DNA of 64,000 nucleotides from Stenotrophomonas rhizophila (GTDB lineage Bacteria > Pseudomonadota > Gammaproteobacteria > Xanthomonadales > Xanthomonadaceae). The position numbers and the translations under genes are program-made. The stretch covers positions 4,115,228-4,179,227 of the forward strand of contig NZ_CP007597.1 of the NCBI RefSeq assembly GCF_000661955.1, read 5' to 3'. Numbering within the stretch: the stretch's first letter is position 1; each line of letters begins with the position of its first letter. The notes beneath the pieces are model-generated. The model saw only the letters and a program-made list of their open reading frames with translations. It ran no database searches and was not told the origin of the DNA. Shown piece by piece: positions 38,938 to 47,770 of the stretch.

Positions 38938-41168
38938 CGCGTTCCACGCCCTTGATGCTGCTGCTGGCCGCGTCCTTCAGCGCCGCAGCACTGCCCGCCG
39001 TTGCCGCCGCACCGGCCGCCACCCAGCAACCGGCCAGCGCAGGCAGCGCGCCGGTACTGGTGACCGCCGCGCAGTGGCAGCAGATGCGCAGCGACGGCAC
39101 CCGCTACCCGGTGTTCACCAAGGAACAGCAGCGCGCCGAACGCCTGGTGCGCGGCATGATCAAGGCCGGCATCGATGTGCCGGTGCCCAAGGACAAGGGC
39201 GGCGGTTACACCCACGAGCAGCACAAGCGCAATTACCAGGCCATCCAGGCCGCCGGTGCGCTGTACCGGCTGACCGGCGACAAGGTCTATGCCAATTACG
39301 CACGCGACCTGCTGCTGGGCTACGCCAAGCTGTACCCCGGGCTGGGCGCCCACCCGCAGGGGCGCGGCCAGATTCCCGGCCGGCTGTTCTGGCAGACGCT
39401 CAACGACTCGGTGTGGCTGGTGAGCGCGGTGCAGGGCTACGACGCGATCCGCGACAGCCTGAGTGCCGCGGACCGAAAGACCATCGACGACAACGTGTTC
39501 CGGCCGATGGCCGACTTCCTGAGCGGTACGCCGGAAAACTTCGACAAGATCCACAACCACGCCACCTGGGCGGTGGCGGCGGTGGGCATGACCGGTTACG
39601 TGCTGCGCGACCCCACCTATGTGGACAAGGCGTTGAAGGGCAGCAAGCGCGACGGCAGCGCCGGTTTCCTGAAGCAGGTGGACCAGCTGTTCTCGCCTGA
39701 TGGCTATTACGAGGAAGGCCCCTACTACCAGCGCTATGCACTGGCACCGTTCATCCTGTTCGCCAATGCGATCGAGCGCAACGAGCCGCAGCAGGGCATC
39801 TTCAAGCGCCGCGACGGCGTGCTGCTCAAAGCGGTGGATGCCTTGGTGCAGAGCAGCTACGGCGGCTACTTCTTCCCGATCAACGACGCGATCCTGGACA
39901 AGGGCCTGGACACCGAAGAGCTGGTGGCCGGCATCGACATCGCCTACGCGCGCACCACCGATGCGCGCCTGTTGTCGGTGGCCAAGGCGCAGAAGCGCGT
40001 GCTGCTGTCGCCCGAGGGCCTGCAGGTGGCCCAGGCGCTGGCACAGGACAAGGCCACGCCGTTCGCGTTCGTGCCCACGCTGCTGCGCGATGGCCCGGAC
40101 GGCACCGAAGGGGCGCTGGCGATCCTGCGCATGGGCGGTGAGAACGGCCAGGCGCTGGTGATGAAGAACACCAAGCAGGGCATGGGCCACGGCCACTTCG
40201 ACAAGCTCAACTGGCTGTTCTACGACAACGGCCAGCGCGTGGTGACCGACTACGGCGCGGCGCGCTTCCTCAACATCGAGGCCAAGGCCGGCGGCATCTA
40301 CCTGCCCGAGAACAACAGCTGGGCACGCCAGACCATCGCGCACAACACGCTGGTGGTGAACGAGCAGAGCCACTTCGGCGGCGACTGGAAGAAGGGCCAG
40401 CCGCTGGCCCCGACGCCGCTGCTGTTCGCAACCAGCGACGACACCCAGATTGCCTCGGCCCGCATGGACAGCGCCTACGACGGGGTGAGCTTCACCCGCA
40501 CCCAGCTGCTGCTGGCCCACCCCTCGCTGGGCGAGCCGGTCGTGCTGGACCTGCTGCGCGTCAATGGCAGCAAGGCGGCACGCTACGACCTGCCGCTGCA
40601 CTTCAACGGCCACATCATGGATGTGGGCTTCAAGAGCCAGTCGGCGGTAACCAGCCGCCCGGTGCTCGGCAAGGCCAACGGCTACCAGCACGTGTGGGTG
40701 GATGCCTCCAGCGAGCCCAGCAGTGAGGCGCGCAGCCTGACCTGGCTGCTGGACGGGCGCTTCTATACCTACCGCTTCGCCAGTACCGCGCCGTCGCGGG
40801 CGCTGATCGGCGAGAGCGGGGCCAATGACCCGTCGTTCAACCTGCGCCGCGAACCGATGCTGCTGCAGCGTGTGGACGGCCAGGCCGCCACCACCTTCTA
40901 TGGCGTGCTGGAACCGCACGGCCAGTACGACGGCACGGCCGAGACCGTGCGCGGTGCCAACAGCCGCATCGATGCCATTGCGCATTACCGCGGCAAGGAT
41001 GCCGACGTGCTGGTGCTGGACCTGGCCGGTGGCAAGCGGGTGGCGGTGGGCATTGCCGATGAACCGGACAAGCCCGGCAGCCATGAAGTGAGTGGCGGTG
41101 GGCAGAGCTGGCGCTGGGACGGCGGCTGGAAGCGCTTTGACAGCAGCACCGGCAAGGACAGCAAATGA
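38934..41168 (+). CDS. PL17-family oligoalginate lyase
   Basis: 744 residues with a signal peptide (about 1-25). An alpha/alpha-barrel domain (about 60-370) is followed by the heparinase II/III-like beta-sheet domain (from about 400). Active-site residues correspond to those of Alg17c: N208-H209 in IHNHATW, Y265 in EGPYYQRY, and a histidine at 419/421 in MGHGHFDKLNW. It releases unsaturated monomers (which become DEH) from alginate oligomers. The sequence strongly recalls S. maltophilia Smlt2602, a poly-mannuronate exolyase. It overlaps both neighbours by 4 bases, so translation is coupled through the operon. Confidence 0.94.
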   Translation: MTRSTPLMLLLAASFSAAALPAVAAAPAATQQPASAGSAPVLVTAAQWQQMRSDGTRYPVFTKEQQRAERLVRGMIKAGIDVPVPKDKGGGYTHEQHKRNYQAIQAAGALYRLTGDKVYANYARDLLLGYAKLYPGLGAHPQGRGQIPGRLFWQTLNDSVWLVSAVQGYDAIRDSLSAADRKTIDDNVFRPMADFLSGTPENFDKIHNHATWAVAAVGMTGYVLRDPTYVDKALKGSKRDGSAGFLKQVDQLFSPDGYYEEGPYYQRYALAPFILFANAIERNEPQQGIFKRRDGVLLKAVDALVQSSYGGYFFPINDAILDKGLDTEELVAGIDIAYARTTDARLLSVAKAQKRVLLSPEGLQVAQALAQDKATPFAFVPTLLRDGPDGTEGALAILRMGGENGQALVMKNTKQGMGHGHFDKLNWLFYDNGQRVVTDYGAARFLNIEAKAGGIYLPENNSWARQTIAHNTLVVNEQSHFGGDWKKGQPLAPTPLLFATSDDTQIASARMDSAYDGVSFTRTQLLLAHPSLGEPVVLDLLRVNGSKAARYDLPLHFNGHIMDVGFKSQSAVTSRPVLGKANGYQHVWVDASSEPSSEARSLTWLLDGRFYTYRFASTAPSRALIGESGANDPSFNLRREPMLLQRVDGQAATTFYGVLEPHGQYDGTAETVRGANSRIDAIAHYRGKDADVLVLDLAGGKRVAVGIADEPDKPGSHEVSGGGQSWRWDGGWKRFDSSTGKDSK

Positions 41169-42457
41169 AAGTGACCACGCAGGCCCGTACCTACGTCCGT
41201 TGGCTGATCGTGGCGCTCATCGCCATTGCCACGGTGATCAACTACATCGACCGCAACGCGCTGGCAGTGATGTGGCCGCAGATTTCCAAGGATGTGGGCG
41301 CCACCAAGGAAGACTACGCACTGCTGGTGACGGTGTTCATGCTGTTCTACGCCGCCGGCCAGTTCGTGTTCGGGCGCCTGTTCGACATCATCGGCACGCG
41401 GCTGGGCTTTGCGCTGTCCATTGCGGTGTGGTCGATCTCGATCGCGCTGCACTCGGTCACCCACTCCATCCTGTCCTTCAGCCTGGTCCGCGCGATGCTG
41501 GGCATCAGCGAGGCCGGCGCCTGGCCGGGTGCGGTGAAGGCCAACGCTGAGTGGTTCCCCGCGCGCGAGAGGGCCTTGGCGCAGGGCGTGTTCAACGCGG
41601 GCGCGTCGATCGGCGCGATCGTGTCGGCGCCACTGATCGCAGTGCTGTTCCTGTGGCTGGGCTGGCGCGGCACGTTCATCCTGATCGGTGCGATCGGCTT
41701 CATCTGGTTGCTGCCGTGGCTGATCATCTACCGCGCCGGCCCGGACAAGCACCCGTGGGTGAGCGCGGCCGAACGCGCGTTGATCCTGGATGCACCGACC
41801 GAACAGCCGGCCACGCCCAAGGCCGAGTACGTGCCGAGCATGCGCCAGCTGCTGGGCCATCGGCAGACCTGGGGCATCCTGATTTCGCGGTTCTTCCTGG
41901 ACCCGATCTGGTGGCTGTTCGTGTCCTGGCTGCCGCTCTACCTGGCCGACACCTTCGGCTTTGACATCAAGCAGATCGGCATCTTCGCCTGGGTGCCCTA
42001 CGTGGGCGCGATGATCGGCAGCCTGGGCGGCGGCTGGTTGTCCGGCCGCCTGATCGGCGCCGGCTGGAGCGTGGACAAGGCCCGCAAGGTGGTCATCACC
42101 CTGGGCGGCGCGATCATGGCCCCGGCGTTGCTGGGCGCAGTGCTGGCCACCGACCCGGTGTGGGCGGTGGTGACCATCGCCTTCGTGCTGTTCGGCTTCC
42201 AGATCGCCATCGGCAACATCCAGACCCTGCCCGGCGACATCTTCAGCGGCAAGTCGGTCGGCTCGGTCGCCGGCCTGGGCGGCATGGCCGCCGTGGCCGG
42301 CACGCTGATCACCACCTGGCTGGTGCCGGCGATGACCCACGAGTCCTACGCACCCATTTTCATCCTGGTGGCCGCGCTGGTGCCGGCCTCGCTGCTGGCG
42401 CTGTGGCTGGTGACCGGCCGCGTCGAAAAACTCGACGGCCCGGCCCAGCCGCGCTGA
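41165..42457 (+). CDS. MFS transporter, anion:cation symporter (hexuronate transporter) type
   Basis: 430 residues, 12 membrane segments, with ATVINYIDRNALAVMWPQIS in the first helix, typical of the ACS family (ExuT, GudP). It would carry DEH or unsaturated uronate from periplasm to cytoplasm, between the lyases and the DEH reductase. ATGA overlap with PL17. Confidence 0.9.
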   Translation: MKVTTQARTYVRWLIVALIAIATVINYIDRNALAVMWPQISKDVGATKEDYALLVTVFMLFYAAGQFVFGRLFDIIGTRLGFALSIAVWSISIALHSVTHSILSFSLVRAMLGISEAGAWPGAVKANAEWFPARERALAQGVFNAGASIGAIVSAPLIAVLFLWLGWRGTFILIGAIGFIWLLPWLIIYRAGPDKHPWVSAAERALILDAPTEQPATPKAEYVPSMRQLLGHRQTWGILISRFFLDPIWWLFVSWLPLYLADTFGFDIKQIGIFAWVPYVGAMIGSLGGGWLSGRLIGAGWSVDKARKVVITLGGAIMAPALLGAVLATDPVWAVVTIAFVLFGFQIAIGNIQTLPGDIFSGKSVGSVAGLGGMAAVAGTLITTWLVPAMTHESYAPIFILVAALVPASLLALWLVTGRVEKLDGPAQPR

Positions 42458-42500
42458 ACCCCTTCTTTCCTTTCCCCCAACGCACTACTGGAGTTTTTCC

Positions 42501-43256
42501 ATGACCCAATTCAACAACAAGGTGGCCATCGTCACCGGTGGCGGCCGTGACATCGGTCGCGAGATCTCGATCAAGCTGGCGGCCGCCGGTGCCAAGGTGT
42601 GCATCAACTACGCCAACGACGAAGCCAGCGCGCAGGACACGCTGAAGCAGATCAAGGCCGCCGGTGGCACCGCCATCGTGCACCGCGCCGACGTGACCGA
42701 TGCCAAGGCGGTGGCCGGCATGGTGGCCGCCACCCAGGCCGCATTCGGTGAGCGCATCGACGTGCTGGTAAACGTGGCCGGCGGCATGGTGCAGCGCCGC
42801 CCGCTGGCCGAGATCGACGAAGCGTTCTTCCACAAGGTGATGGACCTCAACATGAGCTCGGTCTACCTGACCACCCACGCGGTGGTGCCGCACATGGCCG
42901 AGGGTGGCGCGATCGTCAACTTCGCGTCGCAGGCTGGCCGTGATGGCGGTGGCCCAGGCGCGGCGATCTATGCCACCGCCAAGGCCGCGGTGATGACCTT
43001 CACCCGCGCCATGGCCAAGGAACTGGGCCCGCGTGGGATCCGCGTCAACGCGCTGTGCTGCGGCATGATCGCCACCCGCTTCCACGATGAATTCACCAAG
43101 CCGGAAGTGCGCACCGCCGTGGCCGGCAACACGCCGCTGCGCCGCCAGGGCCGCCCGCAGGAAGCCGCCGACACCGCCGTGTACCTGGCCTCCGATGCCG
43201 CCGGTTTCATCACCGGTGCCAACGTGGACGTCAACGGCGGCACCTACTTCTCTTGA
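42501..43256 (+). CDS. SDR oxidoreductase, probable DEH reductase (DEH to 2-keto-3-deoxygluconate)
   Basis: 251 residues, classical SDR: TGGGRDIGRE cofactor loop, NVAGG, catalytic Tyr-Lys in YATAKAA, and C-terminal NVDVNGGTYFS. Related SDRs in alginate-degrading bacteria (A1-R, FlRed) reduce 4-deoxy-L-erythro-5-hexoseulose uronate with NAD(P)H. The position between the uronate transporter and KDG kinase supports that role. GGAG precedes the ATG. Confidence 0.88.
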   Translation: MTQFNNKVAIVTGGGRDIGREISIKLAAAGAKVCINYANDEASAQDTLKQIKAAGGTAIVHRADVTDAKAVAGMVAATQAAFGERIDVLVNVAGGMVQRRPLAEIDEAFFHKVMDLNMSSVYLTTHAVVPHMAEGGAIVNFASQAGRDGGGPGAAIYATAKAAVMTFTRAMAKELGPRGIRVNALCCGMIATRFHDEFTKPEVRTAVAGNTPLRRQGRPQEAADTAVYLASDAAGFITGANVDVNGGTYFS

Positions 43257-43291
43257 TCCGTTTGCTTCGCTGACCGCCTGGGAGGGCCGCC

Positions 43292-44473
43292 ATGCTGCGC
43301 TGGACCACTGCACTTTCGATTGCACTTGCCACCAGCGCCGCTGCGCTGCCCGCCCATGCCCAGGTGTGGGTGCCGGCATGGACCGCCTCACCCGCACCGG
43401 ACCGCCAGGACGGCACCCCGGAGGCACCGGTACAGTTCGCGCACCAGACGGTGCGCCAGGACATGCGGCTGGCCAGTTCGGCCACCGCGCTGCGCTTCCG
43501 CATCAGCAATGAACTGGGCGATGCGCCGCTGACCATCGGCGGCGCCTCGGCCCAACGCACCGGCACGGCCACCCCGGCCAAGCTGGTCACCTTCAATGGT
43601 CGCAGCGAAGTGGTGGTGCCGGTGGGCGCCGCCCTGCTCAGCGACCCGGTGGCGATGACGGTGCCGGCACTGGCCGATGTATCGCTCACCGTGTACTTCC
43701 CGCAGCCCACCAAGCCGGCGGTGCGCCGCACCGCGCTGCGCATTGCCGACGGCCGCCTGGCCGAGGTGGGCGACAAGGTCAAACTGGCCTACCGGCAGAA
43801 CGTGGTGTCGGCGGTGCTGGCCGAACGCGCCAGCAAGCCTGTAGTGGTGGTCGCCCTGGGCGATTCGATCACCGAAGGCGCCACCGCCACGCGCGGCAGC
43901 AACGGCGACTGGCCGGCGCTGCTGGCCACCCGCCTGCAGCAGGCCTGCCCGGACCAGGTGGTGGTGGTGAATGCCGGTATCAGCGGCAACAAGGTAATGG
44001 ACCACGGCCGCAGCCACAGCGCGCTGGCGCGGCTGGACCGCGACGTGATCGCGCTGCCGAACGTCAGCAAGGTCATCGTGTTCGAAGGCATCAACGACAT
44101 CCGCCACGACGGCGGCACCCCGCCCACCGCCGGCCGCAATGCCGAGGACATGGTGCTGGGCTACCGGCAGATCCCCGAGCGCCTGCACGGCAACGGCATC
44201 GGTGCGATCGCCGCCACCATCACCCCGTTCGGCGGCTCGGACCGCTACGAGCCGACCTCGGCGGCCACCCGCACCACCCTCAACACCTGGATGCGCGGCG
44301 GCCGCAGCGGCTATGACGCGCTGATCGACTTCGACGCGATCCTGCGCGACCCGGCCAACACCGAAAACCTGCCCGAGGACATCACCCGCGACCACCTGCA
44401 TCCCAACGATGAAGGCTACCGGCGCATGGCCGCCGGCATCGACCTGGGCCTGCTGGGGTGCCGGGCACGATGA
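43292..44473 (+). CDS. Secreted SGNH/GDSL hydrolase, possible alginate O-acetyl esterase
   Basis: 393 residues with a signal peptide (ending AHA/Q, about 24). An N-terminal beta-rich domain (about 25-175) precedes an SGNH hydrolase domain. All four blocks are seen: S192 in GDSITEG, the Gly in NAGISGN, the Asn in GINDI, and D367-H370 in DHLHPND, so an active serine esterase is likely. Being secreted and inside the alginate operon, it could remove O-acetyl groups from bacterial alginate before lyase attack; this is inference. Its TGA overlaps the kdgK ATG. Confidence 0.88.
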   Translation: MLRWTTALSIALATSAAALPAHAQVWVPAWTASPAPDRQDGTPEAPVQFAHQTVRQDMRLASSATALRFRISNELGDAPLTIGGASAQRTGTATPAKLVTFNGRSEVVVPVGAALLSDPVAMTVPALADVSLTVYFPQPTKPAVRRTALRIADGRLAEVGDKVKLAYRQNVVSAVLAERASKPVVVVALGDSITEGATATRGSNGDWPALLATRLQQACPDQVVVVNAGISGNKVMDHGRSHSALARLDRDVIALPNVSKVIVFEGINDIRHDGGTPPTAGRNAEDMVLGYRQIPERLHGNGIGAIAATITPFGGSDRYEPTSAATRTTLNTWMRGGRSGYDALIDFDAILRDPANTENLPEDITRDHLHPNDEGYRRMAAGIDLGLLGCRAR

Positions 44474-45573
44474 GCGGCCAGCAGTTCAAGGTGGCGGCCT
44501 CCAGCGGCCAGCGCTGGGATGCGCTGGCACTGGGCGAGGTGATGCTGCGCTTCGACCCGGGCGAAGGCCGCGTGCGCAACGCGCGCCAGTTCAACGTGTG
44601 GGAAGGCGGCGGCGAGTACAACGTGGCGCGCGGGCTGTGCAGCACCTTCGGCCACCGCAGCGGCGTGCTCACCGCCTTGCCGCGCAACGAGCTGGGCGCG
44701 CTTGCCCAGCAGCTGATCCAGGCCGGTGGCGTGGATACCAGCCAGATCGTCTGGCGTGACTACGACGGCATCGGCCGCAACACGCGCATGGGCCTGAACT
44801 TCACCGAGCGCGGCTTCGGCGTGCGCGCGCCGCTGGGCATTTCCGACCGCGCCTACTCGGCCGCCTCGCAATTGCAGCCGCACGAATACGACTGGGACGC
44901 GGTGTTCGGCCGCGACGGCGCCCGCTGGCTGCATACCGGTGGCATCTTCGCCGCGCTGTCCGAGCACAGCGCGCAGACCGCCATCACCGCCGCGCAGGCC
45001 GCGCGCCGCCACGGCGTGGCGGTGTCCTACGACCTGAACTACCGCGCCAGCCTGTGGGACAGCCATCCTGACCCGGACGCGGCGCGTCACGCCAACTGCG
45101 CCATCGCCGCCGAGTGCGACCTGCTGGTGGGCGATGAGTATTCCTTCGCGGCCTGCCTGGGCATGGACCTGGCCGACCTGGGCAAGCGCGAAACACCGAT
45201 GGACGTGGGCCCGGCCGATGCGGCTGCACAGCGGGCGCTGCAGCGCTTTCCGAACCTGCAGGCCGTGGCCTTCACCCTGCGCGACGCCAGCAACGCGGCA
45301 CGCAACGGTTGGGCGGGCGCACTGCGCACGCGCGACATGCTGTTCGTGTCGCGCCGGCGCGAGGTGGACCTGCTGGACCGGGTGGGCGGCGGCGATGCGT
45401 TCGTGGCCGGCGTGGTGCATGCGCTGCTGGCCGGCAAGGGCGAGCAGGTGGCCGTGGAACTGGGCGCGGCACATGGGGCGCTGGCGATGTCCACGCCGGG
45501 CGACACCGCGTGCACCAGCCTGGAGGAAGTGGAAGCGGTGGCGCGCGGTGATGCGGCGGCGGCCAAGCGCTGA
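44470..45573 (+). CDS. kdgK: 2-keto-3-deoxygluconate kinase (PfkB family)
   Basis: 367 residues, ribokinase/PfkB fold: LGEVMLRFDPGEG and FNVWEGGGEYNVARGL at the N-terminus, and the C-terminal PfkB signature DRVGGGDAFVAG with the catalytic Asp. It phosphorylates KDG to KDPG, the last alginate step encoded here; KDPG aldolase (eda) must be elsewhere. ATG at 44470 overlaps the preceding stop; a GTG four codons earlier is also in frame. Confidence 0.9.
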   Translation: MSGQQFKVAASSGQRWDALALGEVMLRFDPGEGRVRNARQFNVWEGGGEYNVARGLCSTFGHRSGVLTALPRNELGALAQQLIQAGGVDTSQIVWRDYDGIGRNTRMGLNFTERGFGVRAPLGISDRAYSAASQLQPHEYDWDAVFGRDGARWLHTGGIFAALSEHSAQTAITAAQAARRHGVAVSYDLNYRASLWDSHPDPDAARHANCAIAAECDLLVGDEYSFAACLGMDLADLGKRETPMDVGPADAAAQRALQRFPNLQAVAFTLRDASNAARNGWAGALRTRDMLFVSRRREVDLLDRVGGGDAFVAGVVHALLAGKGEQVAVELGAAHGALAMSTPGDTACTSLEEVEAVARGDAAAAKR

Positions 45574-45587
45574 CCCGTTGGGTGGGC

Positions 45588-46013
45588 TCAGCCCGCCGCT
45601 GACAGCTGTGCCAGGCCCTGGCGCGCGGACAGGGTCAGCGGCGCGGGCAAGGCGTCCGGGCTGAACCAGCCCAGCGCCAGCAGCACCTCCGGTTCCTGCA
45701 ACACGGCAACGGTGTCATCCAGGGTGCGCGCCAAGTAGACCGGCGCGATCCAGTGCTGCTGCAGCGCCGGTTCGAAATGGTCCACCACGCACAGCAGCCG
45801 TTGAATGGCCACGCGCAGCGCGGTTTCTTCGTGCACTTCGCGGACCACGGCAGCTTCGACGGTTTCCATCCAGTCCACCTTGCCACCCGGCAGGCCCCAG
45901 TGACCCTGCTCGGGCGGGCGCCCGCGCTGGACCAGCAACACCGCGCCATCGGCGCGCTGGATGACCGCACCACAGCCCACGCGCGGCTGATGGCGGACAG
46001 ATGCCTCAGCCAT
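45588..46013 (-). CDS. Nudix hydrolase
   Basis: 141 residues with the Nudix box (G-x5-E-x7-REVHEE) intact in GKVDWMETVEAAVVREVHEE, except that the final conserved Gly is Ala. It hydrolyses a nucleoside diphosphate linked to some X; substrate unknown. It overlaps the end of the upstream TetR gene by 8 bases, so the two are one unit. Confidence 0.88.
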   Translation of the reverse strand: MAEASVRHQPRVGCGAVIQRADGAVLLVQRGRPPEQGHWGLPGGKVDWMETVEAAVVREVHEETALRVAIQRLLCVVDHFEPALQQHWIAPVYLARTLDDTVAVLQEPEVLLALGWFSPDALPAPLTLSARQGLAQLSAAG

Positions 46014-46602
46014 GCGCCTGCTCCCCCAGCACCTGCATCGCCACCGTCACCGCGGCCAGCAGGCGGGCACGACTGGCGCCGTCGCGGGCCTGGGTGGAAA
46101 TGCCGTGCAGCACGGTGGCGAAGTAGTCGCCCAATGCCTGCACGTCCGCGCCATCGGCCAGTTCGCCGGCGGTGGCAGCCTGCTGCAGCCGCGCGATGAT
46201 CTGCTGGGTACGCTGGCGGCGGTGTTCGGCCAGCCAGTCCATCACCGCCTCGTTCTCCGGTGCGGTACTGGTGGCCGCCGACACCACCAGGCAGCCCTGC
46301 GCGCGCCCGCGCTTGGTGTAGGTGAGCACGGCGTCGTGCAGCATGCGTTCGATGGCCGGGCGCACCGCCTGTTCGCGCAGCGCGCGGTCGGCGAAGCCCC
46401 CGTCGCTGGCTTCGTACAGCGCCACCGCCTCGCGGAACAACTGCTCCTTGCTGCCGAAGGCGGCGTAGATGCGCGCCGAGGCGATGCCCAGTGCCTCCAC
46501 CAACGCCGACATCGACGTGCCTTCGTAGCCACGCGCCCAGAACAGCAGCATGGCCTGCTTGAGGGCGTGGTCTTTGTCGAATTCGCGGGGGCGGCCGGCC
46601 AT
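46006..46602 (-). CDS. TetR-family regulator
   Basis: 198 residues; N-terminal HTH (KQAMLLFWARGYEGTSMSAL...GIASARIYAAFGSKEQLF) and a helical ligand domain. It lies divergent from the TIM-barrel/hydrolase operon with 112 bases between, which contain a 14-base palindrome, so control of that operon is likely. Confidence 0.92.
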   Translation of the reverse strand: MAGRPREFDKDHALKQAMLLFWARGYEGTSMSALVEALGIASARIYAAFGSKEQLFREAVALYEASDGGFADRALREQAVRPAIERMLHDAVLTYTKRGRAQGCLVVSAATSTAPENEAVMDWLAEHRRQRTQQIIARLQQAATAGELADGADVQALGDYFATVLHGISTQARDGASRARLLAAVTVAMQVLGEQAHG

Positions 46603-46682
46603 GGGGCATCACTACGGAAAGAAGCGGTGCGGCAATTCTAGCGATACCCGGCGTTGACCGGGGCGAACTTGCGGCCTATTCT

Positions 46683-46696
46683 TTGTCGCTCGACAA
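46683..46696. promoter_or_regulatory. Candidate TetR operator
   Basis: TTGTCG-CT-CGACAA, perfect six-base arms, 18 bases before the ATG of the isomerase gene and between it and the tetR gene. Position and symmetry fit a TetR dimer site overlapping the promoter or ribosome-binding region. Confidence 0.55.
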
Positions 46697-46714
46697 ACAA
46701 TAAGGCGACATCCA

Positions 46715-47770
46715 ATGCGCACCATCCAAGGCCCCAGCCTGCACCTGGCCCAGTTCAGTGCAGACCAGCCCCCCTTCAACGACCTGCCGTCCATTGCCGC
46801 CTGGGCCGCCAGCCAGGGCTTCAAGGCCCTGCAGATTCCGGCGTGGGACGAACGCCTGTTCGACGTGGAACAGGCCGCGCACAGCCAGCAGTACTGCGAT
46901 GACATGATCGCCATGCTGGCCGGCCACGGGCTGGTGATCAGCGAACTCACCACGCACATCTTCGGCCAGCTGGTGGCGGTGCACCCGGCCTACGACGCGC
47001 TGTGCGACAGCTTCGCCCCCGCCGCCCTGCACGGCGACCCGGACGCACGCAGCGCCTGGGCGATCGAGCGCATCAAACTGGCGGCCAAGGCGTCGCAGCG
47101 GCTGGGCCTGGACCGCATGGGCACCTTCTCCGGTTCGTTCGCCTGGCCGTACCTGTTCCCGTTCCCGCAGCGACCGGACGGCCTGATCGAGGCCGCGTTC
47201 GAAGAGCTGGCCCGCCGCTGGCTGCCGATCCTGGACGTGTGCGACGCGCACGGCATCGACCTCTGCTACGAGATCCACCCCAGCGAAGACCTGCACGACG
47301 GCACCAGCTTCGAGCGCTTCCACGCCGCGGTGGGCGGCCATAAGCGCTGCCGGATCCTGTTCGACCCCAGCCACTTCGTGCTGCAGCAGCTGGATTACCT
47401 GAGCTTCCTTGACATCTACCGCGACTTCATCGGCATGGTCCACATCAAGGATGCCGAGTTCAATCCGAGCGGCCGCCAGGGCATCTACGGCGGCTACAGC
47501 GGCTGGACCGAGCGCGCCGGGCGCTTCCGTTCGCTGGGCGATGGGCAGGTGGACTTCAAGGGCATCTTCTCCAAGCTGGCCCAGTACGACTACGACGGCT
47601 GGGCCACGCTGGAATGGGAGTGCTGCCTGAAGAACCAGGAAGACGGTGCGCGCGAGGGCGTGGCCTTCATCAACGCGCACATCATCACCGTGACCGACCG
47701 CATCTTCGACGACTTCGCCGGCGCGCCGGTCAGCCGTGCGCAGATCCACGGCATGCTGGGGATCCACTGA
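46715..47770 (+). CDS. TIM-barrel sugar phosphate isomerase/epimerase-family protein
   Basis: 351 residues, xylose-isomerase-like AP-endonuclease-2 fold. Metal-ligand candidates typical of the family are visible: E in CYEIHPSED, D/H in FDPSHFVLQ, H in MVHIKDAEF, and the terminal E in ATLEWE. Such proteins isomerise or epimerise keto-sugars or split inositol-derived compounds; the substrate here is unknown. It is the first gene of an operon with two alpha/beta hydrolases; its TGA shares a base with the next ATG. Confidence 0.85.
   Translation: MRTIQGPSLHLAQFSADQPPFNDLPSIAAWAASQGFKALQIPAWDERLFDVEQAAHSQQYCDDMIAMLAGHGLVISELTTHIFGQLVAVHPAYDALCDSFAPAALHGDPDARSAWAIERIKLAAKASQRLGLDRMGTFSGSFAWPYLFPFPQRPDGLIEAAFEELARRWLPILDVCDAHGIDLCYEIHPSEDLHDGTSFERFHAAVGGHKRCRILFDPSHFVLQQLDYLSFLDIYRDFIGMVHIKDAEFNPSGRQGIYGGYSGWTERAGRFRSLGDGQVDFKGIFSKLAQYDYDGWATLEWECCLKNQEDGAREGVAFINAHIITVTDRIFDDFAGAPVSRAQIHGMLGIH

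Noticed and set aside
46715..47770. AP endonuclease IV (nfo)
   Set aside because: The fold is shared, but the sequence and operon partners fit sugar isomerase/epimerase relatives; the nine metal ligands of Nfo are not evident.
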